This document shows, piece after piece, positions 7,056 to 15,200 of a stretch of DNA of 21,105 nt. The translations under genes were made by a program, and so were the position numbers. A model generated the notes under the pieces. That model had not been told where the DNA came from. It did not search any database and saw only the letters and a list, made by a program, of their open reading frames with translations. Position 1 is the stretch's first letter. Each line of letters begins with the position of its first letter. This DNA comes from Mageeibacillus sp. UBA1243 (GTDB lineage Bacteria > Bacillota > Clostridia > UBA1212): NCBI GenBank assembly GCA_002308595.1, contig DBWH01000067.1, forward strand, positions 16,689 to 37,793, given 5' to 3'.

Positions 7056-7868
7056 GTGAAGGTTTATGCCCTTGTGGGTGAATCCGGGTCCGGTAAAAGC
7101 CACCGCGCCCCCTGGATCGCCAAGCAGCGAAACATCGAATATATCATTGACGACGGCCTGCTCATCAAGGGAAGTACCGTTCTTTGCGGGCACTCCGCGA
7201 AGAAGGAAAAGACCAGGATCGCATCCGTCAAGACCGCTGTTTTCGTTGACGATGACAGGGCTTTTGAGGTTTCGCACGCTCTCAAGAGCTGCGGAGCGCA
7301 GAGCGTTCTCATACTCGGAACGTCTGACGGCATGGTGAAAAGGATCGCCGAGAGGCTCGGTTTTGACGGCATTGACGAGATAATCCACATCACGGACATC
7401 GCGACGCCCGAGGAAATTCAGCAGGCGCTCATGACACGCCGCAGCCAGGGCAAGCACGTCATCCCCGTTCCGACAATGGAGCTCAAAAAGGACTTCTCCG
7501 GCATTTACCTCGACCCTCTGAACATACTGAAAAAGACCAAGAGCGGCTACATCGAGTCCCCCGGCGAAAAGTCGGTCGTAAGGCCCACGTTCAGTTACCT
7601 TGGCCATTTCACGATTTCGGAGCACGCAATCTACCAGCTCATGGAGCACTCGATAATGGAGTCCGCCGCTGTCGCCAAGATCAACCGCTTCCGTGTCGCC
7701 AATGCACCCGGCGGCATAACGATGGAGGTGGACCTCGTAATCAAGTACGGCTACAAGATTCCCGACCTCATGACAAAGCTCCACAAAGGCGTCATCAAGG
7801 AAATCGAGTCGATCACGTCGCTGAACGTGAGAAAGCTCACGCTTACCGCCAAGAGCGTTGTCGTTTAA
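7056..7868 (+). CDS. P-loop NTPase with C-terminal Asp23/Gls24-like domain
   Basis: The product has 270 residues and starts at a GTG (7056) 9 nt after GTGAGG (7041-7046). The N-terminal half has a Walker A motif GESGSGKS at residues 8-15 and a likely Walker B, VFVDDD, near 65-70. It resembles a small nucleotide-binding domain of unknown substrate. The C-terminal part, from about residue 185 (FTISEHAIYQLMEH...) to the end, contains VDLVIKYGYKIPDL, GVIKEIESITSLNV and KLTLTAKSV. This matches the alternating strand-helix pattern of Asp23/Gls24 (envelope stress) proteins. Known family members are cytoplasmic and membrane-recruited; what a fused ATPase would do is unknown. It shares an operon with the DUF6062 gene and ends at a strong terminator. 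The domain assignment of the tail is from pattern recognition, not a search. Confidence 0.8.
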   Translation: MKVYALVGESGSGKSHRAPWIAKQRNIEYIIDDGLLIKGSTVLCGHSAKKEKTRIASVKTAVFVDDDRAFEVSHALKSCGAQSVLILGTSDGMVKRIAERLGFDGIDEIIHITDIATPEEIQQALMTRRSQGKHVIPVPTMELKKDFSGIYLDPLNILKKTKSGYIESPGEKSVVRPTFSYLGHFTISEHAIYQLMEHSIMESAAVAKINRFRVANAPGGITMEVDLVIKYGYKIPDLMTKLHKGVIKEIESITSLNVRKLTLTAKSVVV

Positions 7869-7882
7869 TCTAAAAAAAAGCT

Positions 7883-7936
7883 GCGGGCGCCCTGTTCCGG
7901 CATAAAGTCATGCCGGCCGCGAGGCGCCCGCTTTTT
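7883..7936. terminator. strong bidirectional Rho-independent terminator between convergent operons
   Basis: A perfect 9-bp outer stem, GCGGGCGCC (7883-7891) with GGCGCCCGC (7923-7931), encloses a second 7-bp stem, CCGGCAT (7897-7903) with ATGCCGG (7910-7916). On the plus strand TTTTT (7932-7936) follows at once. On the minus strand a run of eight T (from the A-run at about 7872-7879) follows after three bases. It therefore ends both the rightward P-loop gene and the leftward DUF951 gene. Confidence 0.9.
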
Positions 7937-7958
7937 CTATGGCTGTTTAACCGTTAAC

Positions 7959-8144
7959 TTACTCGTTTTCAGCGACCTTCTTTACGAACTTTTCGGCCTT
8001 GGATCGCGGGAGCATGACAACCCTGCCGCACGTGTCGCACGAAAACTTAAAGTCCGTTCCGATGCGTTCGACGGTCCAGACGTTTCCGCCGCACGGGTGC
8101 GTCTTTTTTGAGATGACCTTCTGTCCGACCGCAATCTCAATCAT
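7959..8144 (-). CDS. DUF951 family small protein
   Basis: The product has 61 residues, the usual size for DUF951, a family widespread in Bacillota. The recognisable pattern is GQKVISKKTHPCGGNVWTV, then RIGTDFKFSCDTCGR and VMLPRSKAEK. C18, C36 and C39 could bind a metal in a small OB- or SH3-like fold; this is inferred. Its function is unknown; relatives are often found near replication, translation or segregation genes. The start overlaps the end of the FtsK-like gene by 8 nt, indicating coupled translation. It is the last gene before the bidirectional terminator. Confidence 0.9.
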   Translation of the reverse strand: MIEIAVGQKVISKKTHPCGGNVWTVERIGTDFKFSCDTCGRVVMLPRSKAEKFVKKVAENE

Positions 8145-10878
8145 TGCCCATATCCTCCGATGACAGCTTCTCCTGCCACTCTTCTTCGGTCATGATTACC
8201 CTTCTGTTCTGAACCTCCCTGTCAAACTCCGACAGAAGGCCCATTTTTTCGAGTTCTTCGATAATCTCGACGGCCCTGTTATAGCCAAGGCTAAGGCTCC
8301 TCTGAAGGTCCGAAACACGAAGACCGTTTTTGCTGAACGCAAGCTTTGATGCCTCAATAATCATTTTTCTACGGAAATCCGTCTCCGAAAACGTATTGCT
8401 TTCTCCCATGTTTTCCTCCTTGTCTTCAAGAACTTCCATAAGTTCGCTGTCAAATTCGGCCGGTCCGAACATCGCCTTGGACTCATTGGCGACAGCTTCA
8501 ACGTCCCCGTCGGTCACAAAGGCGCCCTGGACTCTGATTGCGCCCGGCATGATGTTTGCGCAAAGAAGCATGTCACCGTTTCCGAGCAGCTTTTCCGCGC
8601 CCGCCGCGTCAATAATGATTCTCGACTGAACGCGCGTTGCAACCTTAAACGCAATCCTCGTGCCCACGTTTGCCTTGATGAGACCCGTAATCGCCTCGAC
8701 CGACAGCTTCCCGGTAAAGAGCACGACGTGAATGCCGGCCGCGCCGCCCATCTGAACGAGCGGAAGAATGAGCCTCTCCACGTTGGCTTTAGGAAGCGCC
8801 ATGAGCTCCGCAAACTCGTCAACCACGATCACAATTCGCGGCATCTTCTTCACCGAGCCCCTGCCCCTCTTTGAAGCGTTGAACTCGTCAATATCATCAA
8901 AGCCCTCTTTTCTCAGAACGTCGAGCCTCCCGGACATCTCGCTCACAGCCCACTTGAGAGCCTCCACACACTTCTGCGGGTCGCGCAAGACAGGCATTAT
9001 AAGATGCGGAATTTTTCCGAAAACATCGGGAAAACCGTCCTTCGGGTCAAGGAGCATCAGCTTGACGTCGCGCGGCAGCGTACCGCACATGACGCCAATG
9101 ACAATCGCCTTCAGCACCGTGCTCTTCCCCGTGTTCTGCTCGCCTGCCGCAAGCAGATGCGAGACGGCTTTAATGTCCGTAACAATTGCGTTGCCGGCAG
9201 TGTCAAGCCCGAGCGGCACCGGTATCGCTGCCTTACCGCCAATGAACTCCTGCGACTTCAGCACGTCATACACGTAAAGCTTCTGCGGCTTCTCACGGCT
9301 TATCTCAAACGACATCGACCCGCTGAGCGCCACGATGTTCACCCTGACCTCAGCACCGATCTTTGACCCTATATTTGCAGCAAATTCGCTGTCCCGTATA
9401 ATGGCCGGCGCGTTCTCCGCCCTGACCGTCACTGTTATAACCGAAGGCCCCGCACAAACCTTCTGCACGGCCGCCTCCACGCCAAGCTCATCAAGCGCCT
9501 GCTTGAGCTTTCTCGCAGCCTCGTTGCACTCCTTCGTGTTTTCCGTTGCGGTGAATCGGTCTTCGTCCTCGTCGTGCCTCACAAGCTCCGTCAGCGCGTG
9601 CATGTCGCGCGAGCTCATTTTCTTCTCGTCGCCGGAGCCTGCCGCTATTTCGTTCATGTAGATGCTTCCGATGTCAAGGTCAAACAGCGCCCGCCTTGCG
9701 GCGTTGCCTGTTTTCTGTTCGGAAATACCGGCGGGCGCGCTTTGTTCCTGAGCCTCAAACTCAGGCTCCGGTCCTTCGTTCTCAGCATCTTCGGCCTCGG
9801 TCTCTTCTTCGGGTTCTTCGGTCTCTTCCTGCTCTTTCTCCGAAGCCTCCTCTTCCGCAGGCAGTTCCTCCTCAATAGGTTCTTCTGCAGATTCTTCTAC
9901 AGGCTCTTCAGGCTCTGCTTCAAACTCTTCTTCAGGCTCTTCGGCGGTTTCGGTTTCATCCGAACCGCTCACGTCTTCGAGCTCTTCAATTTCAAATTCA
10001 AACTCATCGGGAGCAGGTTTTTCATCCTCTGCGGACAGTTCGTCTTCAGGCTCTTCGGGCTCCGCCTCAATCCCGTTGATCGCGGCCCTTATGCGCTTTG
10101 AAGTCTCGTCAAAGTCCTTGGCGTCATCCTTCTTCTCAGCCTCCTCAAAGTCAAAAAACGAAATCTTCTCAAATTCCTCGTGCTCCTCTTCGGCACCCGG
10201 GAATGCGATCACCTGAGGCTCGTCCGGCAACGGTTCATCCTCCGCAGGCTCCTCAGAAGCCTCGGTTTCCTCCAAAGCAGCAGGCTCGTCAGCCTCGTCC
10301 GAAGACATCGCCAATGACCCTCCGACGTAGTCATCCTCACCGTCGTCGTAGACCGCAAAACTCCTGTCGCCGATGCCCGAAAGCAGCTCGTTCAGGGTGT
10401 CTTCCTGCGTGACTGAATAGGCGCCCGCGGGTTCTTCCGAAGGGTCCCTGAAGCATCCGTCAAAAGCGTCGCCCCTGTCTGTCTCAAAAAAGGCCGCCGA
10501 CGGATCCTTTGCCGCATATATCTTGAAAATTCTGTTCTGGGATGAATAAACCGATTTAACGTCGCGCGGTTTCTGAGTATCGCCAATGTCTTCAGTCTCA
10601 GGCTCGCTGTCCTCTAAAACCTCGCGGTCGTCTCTTATAGCAGTAAAATTGTCTTTCGGGGTGTCGTCCTGCGGCTCGGGCGGAATCTCGCCCTCGCCCG
10701 ATTCAAAAAGAAGCCTCCTGCGCATGGCTTTGACGCCGATCTCGCGCTGCCTCTCGGCAATGACGCGCTGTCTGATTCTCTCTTTGAGGGAGTCAGTTTC
10801 ATTGGCGTTTTCGTCGTCAAAGTTCCAGCCTTCGGCCAGCTTCTCGAGCATATCCGTTTTTTTCCTGTCTTCAGCCAT
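8137..10878 (-). CDS. FtsK/SpoIIIE-like DNA translocase lacking the N-terminal membrane domain
   Basis: The product has 913 residues, starting at an ATG with GAGGTG (10884-10889) 5 nt upstream. FtsK/SpoIIIE proteins pump double-stranded DNA during division or sporulation. Here the usual four N-terminal transmembrane helices are absent. The N-terminus is a short basic helical segment, followed by a long Glu/Asp/Pro-rich, probably disordered region (strongest at about 190-380). The motor begins near residue 470. It has Walker A GEQNTGKST (K585), Walker B VIVVDEFAELM (D687, E688), GLIKANVGTRIAFKV and GAEKLLGNGDML. The family's ATQRPS segment reads FTGKLS (T722, G723, K724), so the conserved Gln and Arg-Pro are missing. 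The C-terminus (LRVSDLQRSLSLGYNRAVEII) matches the winged-helix gamma domain that reads KOPS/SRS in FtsK and SpoIIIE. It lies 30 nt after a two-helix membrane protein. It may be an accessory or soluble FtsK rather than the division-site protein. Confidence 0.88.
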   Translation of the reverse strand: MAEDRKKTDMLEKLAEGWNFDDENANETDSLKERIRQRVIAERQREIGVKAMRRRLLFESGEGEIPPEPQDDTPKDNFTAIRDDREVLEDSEPETEDIGDTQKPRDVKSVYSSQNRIFKIYAAKDPSAAFFETDRGDAFDGCFRDPSEEPAGAYSVTQEDTLNELLSGIGDRSFAVYDDGEDDYVGGSLAMSSDEADEPAALEETEASEEPAEDEPLPDEPQVIAFPGAEEEHEEFEKISFFDFEEAEKKDDAKDFDETSKRIRAAINGIEAEPEEPEDELSAEDEKPAPDEFEFEIEELEDVSGSDETETAEEPEEEFEAEPEEPVEESAEEPIEEELPAEEEASEKEQEETEEPEEETEAEDAENEGPEPEFEAQEQSAPAGISEQKTGNAARRALFDLDIGSIYMNEIAAGSGDEKKMSSRDMHALTELVRHDEDEDRFTATENTKECNEAARKLKQALDELGVEAAVQKVCAGPSVITVTVRAENAPAIIRDSEFAANIGSKIGAEVRVNIVALSGSMSFEISREKPQKLYVYDVLKSQEFIGGKAAIPVPLGLDTAGNAIVTDIKAVSHLLAAGEQNTGKSTVLKAIVIGVMCGTLPRDVKLMLLDPKDGFPDVFGKIPHLIMPVLRDPQKCVEALKWAVSEMSGRLDVLRKEGFDDIDEFNASKRGRGSVKKMPRIVIVVDEFAELMALPKANVERLILPLVQMGGAAGIHVVLFTGKLSVEAITGLIKANVGTRIAFKVATRVQSRIIIDAAGAEKLLGNGDMLLCANIMPGAIRVQGAFVTDGDVEAVANESKAMFGPAEFDSELMEVLEDKEENMGESNTFSETDFRRKMIIEASKLAFSKNGLRVSDLQRSLSLGYNRAVEIIEELEKMGLLSEFDREVQNRRVIMTEEEWQEKLSSEDMGND

Positions 10879-10908
10879 ATCGACACCTCATCATTTGTAA
10901 AACCGCAG

Positions 10909-11253
10909 TCAGCCGCCGGACTCTTTTTCGCCGCCCCCGTCGCTTTCCGCGCTGAGAGCCGCATACAGGTCACCGTCCGTCACAAAGTCAATCTCGCCCG
11001 CCGAAGCCATCTTGAGGGCCGTCATTCTGTCGGGTTTAATCTTGACTTTTTTCGCAGGCTTTCTGACCATGCCGTCCGAGAAAAATAGGATGATATATTC
11101 AACTATGATGCCGACAATGAAATAGCCGGCCACAAATCCGAGCATCAGGAGCCACACGTTGTAGCCCGTAAAAAGCCAAACCACGACCGCAAGGGCAATC
11201 CCGGCAAGCACGCCTACAATATTCGTCTTGATAAAATTGAGAAGCGTTTTCAT
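10909..11253 (-). CDS. Small two-helix membrane protein with cytoplasmic tail, unknown function
   Basis: The product has 114 residues. The ATG at 11253 follows GAGGGA (about 11261-11267). Two hydrophobic helices lie close together (about 13-31, IVGVLAGIALAVVVWLFTG, and about 33-55, WLLMLGFVAGYFIVGIIVEYI). They are followed by a basic segment (KPAKKVKIKP) and an acidic/Gly tail. By the positive-inside rule both ends would be cytoplasmic. The helix pair recalls the DUF2273-type partners of Asp23 proteins, but I cannot confirm that. It is 30 nt upstream of the FtsK-like gene, which lacks its own membrane domain. A role as a membrane partner for it is possible but purely positional. Confidence 0.72.
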   Translation of the reverse strand: MKTLLNFIKTNIVGVLAGIALAVVVWLFTGYNVWLLMLGFVAGYFIVGIIVEYIILFFSDGMVRKPAKKVKIKPDRMTALKMASAGEIDFVTDGDLYAALSAESDGGGEKESGG

Positions 11254-11279
11254 TGCAGAAATCCCTCGGTCATGGTTTC

Positions 11280-11312
11280 GCGTTATAATTCAAGTTTTGC
11301 GTTATAATTCAA
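11280..11312. repeat. 14-bp direct repeat upstream of the small membrane protein gene
   Basis: GCGTTATAATTCAA occurs at 11280-11293 and 11299-11312, perfectly repeated with a 19-nt period (nearly two helical turns). On the minus strand each copy reads TTGAATTATAACGC and includes a TATAAC that could serve as a -10. The arrangement suggests a promoter with paired protein sites; no clear -35 at 17 nt was found. Confidence 0.55.
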
Positions 11313-11317
11313 AATTT

Positions 11318-11331
11318 ACCTAAACTTAGGT
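11318..11331. repeat. palindrome ACCTAA-AC-TTAGGT just after ftsY
   Basis: A perfect six-base inverted repeat around a two-base centre, starting 5 nt past the ftsY stop and immediately upstream of the direct repeats. The tiny centre makes an RNA hairpin poor, so a dimeric regulator site is a better reading. It lies in an AT-rich island that contrasts with the GC-rich flanks. Confidence 0.5.
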
Positions 11332-11335
11332 TAAT

Positions 11336-12250
11336 TCAGTCGTCAAAGAGAGCTCCGACAAAGTCCTCCGCGATGAAGGGCTCGAGGTCGTCGATCTTTT
11401 CGCCGACGCCGACAAGCCTTACGGGAATCTTAAGCTCTCTGCAGATGGAGACGATAATGCCGCCCTTTGAGGAGCCGTCGAGCTTTGTCAGGATGATGCC
11501 TGTGATATCGGCAACCTCCATGAATGCCCTTGCCTGGTTGACCGCGTTCTGACCGGTCGTCGCGTCGAGCACGAGGAACGTCTCGCGCCTGACTTCGGGC
11601 ATTTCGCGGCCTGCGACCTTGGCCATTTTGGCAAGCTCGGCCATGAGGTTTTTCTTGTTGTGGAGTCTTCCGGCTGTGTCGCAGATGAGGACGTCAGCGT
11701 GTCTTGCCTTGGCGGCATTGCATGCGTCAAAAAGTACCGCCGCAGGGTCCGAGCCCTCTTTCTGCTTAATAACATCGACACCGGCTCTGCCCGCCCAGAC
11801 CTCGAGCTGCTCAATCGCCGCCGCTCTGAACGTGTCGCCCGCCGCAAGAAGCACCTTTTTGCCGCTCTGCTTGTAGAGGTTTGCGAGCTTTCCGATGGAA
11901 GTCGTCTTGCCGACACCGTTGACGCCGATGATGGTGATCACAACAGGCACGTCGTTCACGTCAATTCCGCTCTCGCTGCCCTCGGTCAGAATGTTTCCGA
12001 TGATGGTCTTCAGTTCAACCTTCACGTCGTCGGGGTTTGTGATTTTCTTTTCCTTGATGATCTTTTTGAGCTCGCCAATGATATACTGCGTCGTCTCGAC
12101 GCCGAAATCCGACATGATCATTATGTCCTCGAGCTCGTCCATGAGGTCGTCGTCCACCTTGCCGAAACCTGCAAGGAGTTTATTGACGCCTTCCACAAAA
12201 TGCTCTTTTGTCTTTTTGAGTCCGTTTTTAAGTTTTTCGAAAAATCCCAT
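11336..12250 (-). CDS. ftsY: Signal recognition particle receptor FtsY
   Basis: The product has 304 residues. It is a GTPase that receives SRP-bound ribosomes at the membrane and hands nascent membrane proteins to SecYEG. It has an N domain of helices (about 1-95), then the NG GTPase motifs: GVNGVGKTTS (109-118), DTFRAAAIEQL, DTAGRLHNK and TKLDGSSKGG, with GVGEKIDDLEPF at the C-terminus. It is the short form without the acidic A domain of E. coli FtsY, as usual in Bacillota; the amphipathic start (MGFFEKLKNGLKK) is the likely membrane anchor. GGAGGA (about 12255-12260) precedes the ATG. It follows smc by 45 nt, the conserved smc-ftsY order. Confidence 0.96.
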   Translation of the reverse strand: MGFFEKLKNGLKKTKEHFVEGVNKLLAGFGKVDDDLMDELEDIMIMSDFGVETTQYIIGELKKIIKEKKITNPDDVKVELKTIIGNILTEGSESGIDVNDVPVVITIIGVNGVGKTTSIGKLANLYKQSGKKVLLAAGDTFRAAAIEQLEVWAGRAGVDVIKQKEGSDPAAVLFDACNAAKARHADVLICDTAGRLHNKKNLMAELAKMAKVAGREMPEVRRETFLVLDATTGQNAVNQARAFMEVADITGIILTKLDGSSKGGIIVSICRELKIPVRLVGVGEKIDDLEPFIAEDFVGALFDD

Positions 12251-12295
12251 TATATCCTCCGGGCTTCTGAATGCTTTCCGGCAGCCGCTGCTGCG

Positions 12296-15200
12296 TCAGT
12301 TCTTTTTTCTGGCTTCTTTGTCGGTCATTTTAACGCTGATGACCTTCGAAACGCCCTTCTCCTCCATGGTGACGCCGTAGAGCGAGTCGGCAGCTTCCAT
12401 CGTTCCTTTGCGGTGCGTGATCAGGATGAACTGAGTCTCGTCCGAGAGGCCTCTTGTGTAGGATGCGAAGCGGTAGACGTTAGAGTCGTCAAGAGCCGAT
12501 TCGACCTCATCAAGGATGCAGAACGGCGTAGGCTTCATGCGCAGGATTGCAAAGAGAAGCGCGATTGCCGTGAAGGCTCTCTCACCGCCCGACAGGAGCA
12601 GGATGTTGCTGAGTTTCTTTCCGGGGGGCTTGGCGATAATGTCGATGCCGCAGTCAAGGCACCTGCTCTCATCCTCAAGCACCACGTCAGCCGTACCGCC
12701 GCCAAAGAGCTCCGAGAAAACGTATTTGAAGTTGTCCCTGATGAGCTTGAACTGGTCGCGGAACTGCTTCTCCATGACGGAGTTCAGACCGTCTCTCATC
12801 TTGTTGAGCTTGGCGATAGCGTCCTCGCAGTCCTTCTTCTGTTCGGAGAGGAACTTGAAGCGCTCGCTCGACTCTCTGAGGTCTTCGATACTGGCAACGT
12901 TGACATTGCCAAGGCGTTTGATACCGTTCCTGAGTTCAAGGATTCTGCCCTTGGCCCACTGCGGATTTTCGGGGGCCGCGCCGCCCGTGAGCTTGTATGC
13001 GTCGGTAAACGTGAGCTCGTACTCGTCAAAGAGCCTTGCCTTGTTGTAGTCGACGTCGTGCTCGTGGCGCATCTTCTGCGACTCGAGTCTTCCCGATTCG
13101 TCGCGGAGGACGCTCATCTTGGCGGAAATCTCGTTGATCTTATTTATGCCTTCCCTGATGCGCTCGGAGTTCTGCTTGCGCTTCGCCTCGTTTTCTGCGC
13201 ACTCTTTTTCAAGGCTCTCTTTAAGGACTCTGCTCTTTTCGAGCTCTTTTTCGAGCCTCTCGTTCTCGGCAAGAATCTCCTTCTGTGTCTGTTCGGCCTC
13301 CTCGGAGCGGATTTTCACCGTCTCTGCGTACTCGGCGCCGAGTTCAATCTCTTCCTTGAGCCTTCTTATCTCGTCGTCCGTGCGGGTCTTGCCGTTTCCT
13401 GCGTCGGCCTGCTTGATTCTGAGGGCCGTGATTTCGTCCTGCCTGCGCTCTTTTTCGCCGTTGAGCTCTCTTGCGCTCTCTTCGAGCTTTTCAAGTTCCG
13501 CGGCGATGCCGGAGATGTCCTTGGAGAGTTTCTCAATTTCGGCGTCCTGCACGGCAATCTTTTCTTTGCCCTCTGAGATGAGGAGTTTCTTGCCGTCAAT
13601 CTCTTCCGTGAGCTTCTTCTCGCGCTCGGCGTTCTCGTCAAACACGCGCTTTCTTGCGGCAAGGTCTGCCGTGAGGCCCGCGACCAGGACTTCGCTCTTT
13701 CTCATCTTCTGCGAAAGGTCCGAAATGTTCCCGTTTTCTTCTCTCACAACAGCTTCGAGCGTCTCAACGCTCTTTACAAGCGCGTCGTGCTTCTTTTCGC
13801 CGTCGGCAAGCCTCTTCTCGTACTCCGGAATCTCTCTCGTACGCGAAAGAGCGCTGCCTCTTCTGTTCTTCTCGGGAGAACCGCCCGTGATGGATCCCGA
13901 AGGTCTCAGGATGTCTCCGTCGCGGCTCACGCATATAAAGGCGTAGCGGAAAGCTCTTGCAGCCGCAATTGCCGTGTCGATATCCTCAAATACCGCAACC
14001 CTGCCGAGAAGGCTTCCGACAACGCTCTCGTACATCGGCTCGTAGCTTACGATGTTTGAAGCGATGCCCACAAAACCTCTCTGCTTCTTGAGTTTTGCGT
14101 TCGTGTCACCGTCAATGTATCTCGCGTTGACGGCAGAGAGGGGCTGGAACGTGGCGCGTCCTAAGTTGTTCGCCCTCAGGTACTCGATTGCGAGCTTGGC
14201 GGAGTTCTCGTCCTCGGTGATGATGTCCTGGAAGTTGTTGCCGAGTGCGACGCTGATGGCCGCCTCGTCGCGCTTGTCGACCGTGATGACCTGGGCAACA
14301 GCTCCGTAGATTCCCTTGCCGAATTTTTCGTTGTTTCTGCACAGGGTCAGTATCTCTTTGACGCTCCTTGCGTAGCCTTCAAAGTTCTCCTCCATCTCCC
14401 GCAGGAGTTTCAGCTGGGCGCCGCAGGAGTCGATGTCCGTCTTGAGCTCTTTAATGAGCCCGTTCTTCTCGGCAATCTCGGTCTCAGCTGCGTTCTTTGC
14501 GTCATTGGCGGCGGTGAGGCTCTCGCCAAGCTTTTTCAGGGTCTCACTCTCCGCATCGAAGCGGGCCAGGAGCTCGTCAAGATTTTCCTTGGCGTCTTTA
14601 AGTTCAAGCCGTCTTGCCTCGATTTCGTCGTTAATTTCTTTTATGCGGGCCTCATAGATTTCATTCTGACGGGCCAGCATGGCGTTGCCGGATTTCAGCC
14701 TTTCGACTGCGAGCCTCTCGTCAACGATTTTCTTGTTGAGTTCGGATGCGGTTGCGGAGTCGCCGCTGATGGCGCGTATAACGATGTCCAGTCTTCTCTG
14801 AGCTCTGTCGATGTCTGCGGCAAGAGTCCTTAAGTCCTTCTCAATCTCTTTTCTCTCTTCCTCGAGTTCGGAGATTCTCTTTGTGTTGGTTTCGGTGAGC
14901 CTGCCCTTTTCGACGTTCTCGGCCTTCATCCTCGCGATTTCATTCTTAAGCGATTCGATGTGCTGGAGATTGACCTTGATGGCAGCCTCATTTTCGGTTA
15001 TGGAGCGCGCCTGCTCGTATGCGCCCTCGCGTGACTCCTTGTAGTCCTCTTCGAGGTTCTCGTAGAGTCTGTTGAGTCTCTCATTGGCGGCTCTTGCAAG
15101 TTCAGCCTCGCGTTCGCCGTCCAGAATTTCGTTGTTGACAACGTCGACTTTTCCCTTTATTTCGGTAAGTTTCGCATCCGCCTCGGCAATTGCGTGAACC

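Noticed and set aside
11660..13576. Long plus-strand open frame (638 codons) opposite ftsY and smc
   Set aside because: It lies antisense to two clear, conserved genes. Its translation is low-complexity (Leu/Val/Ala/Asp) as expected from the complement of coiled-coil codons, and no ribosome binding site or family match is evident.
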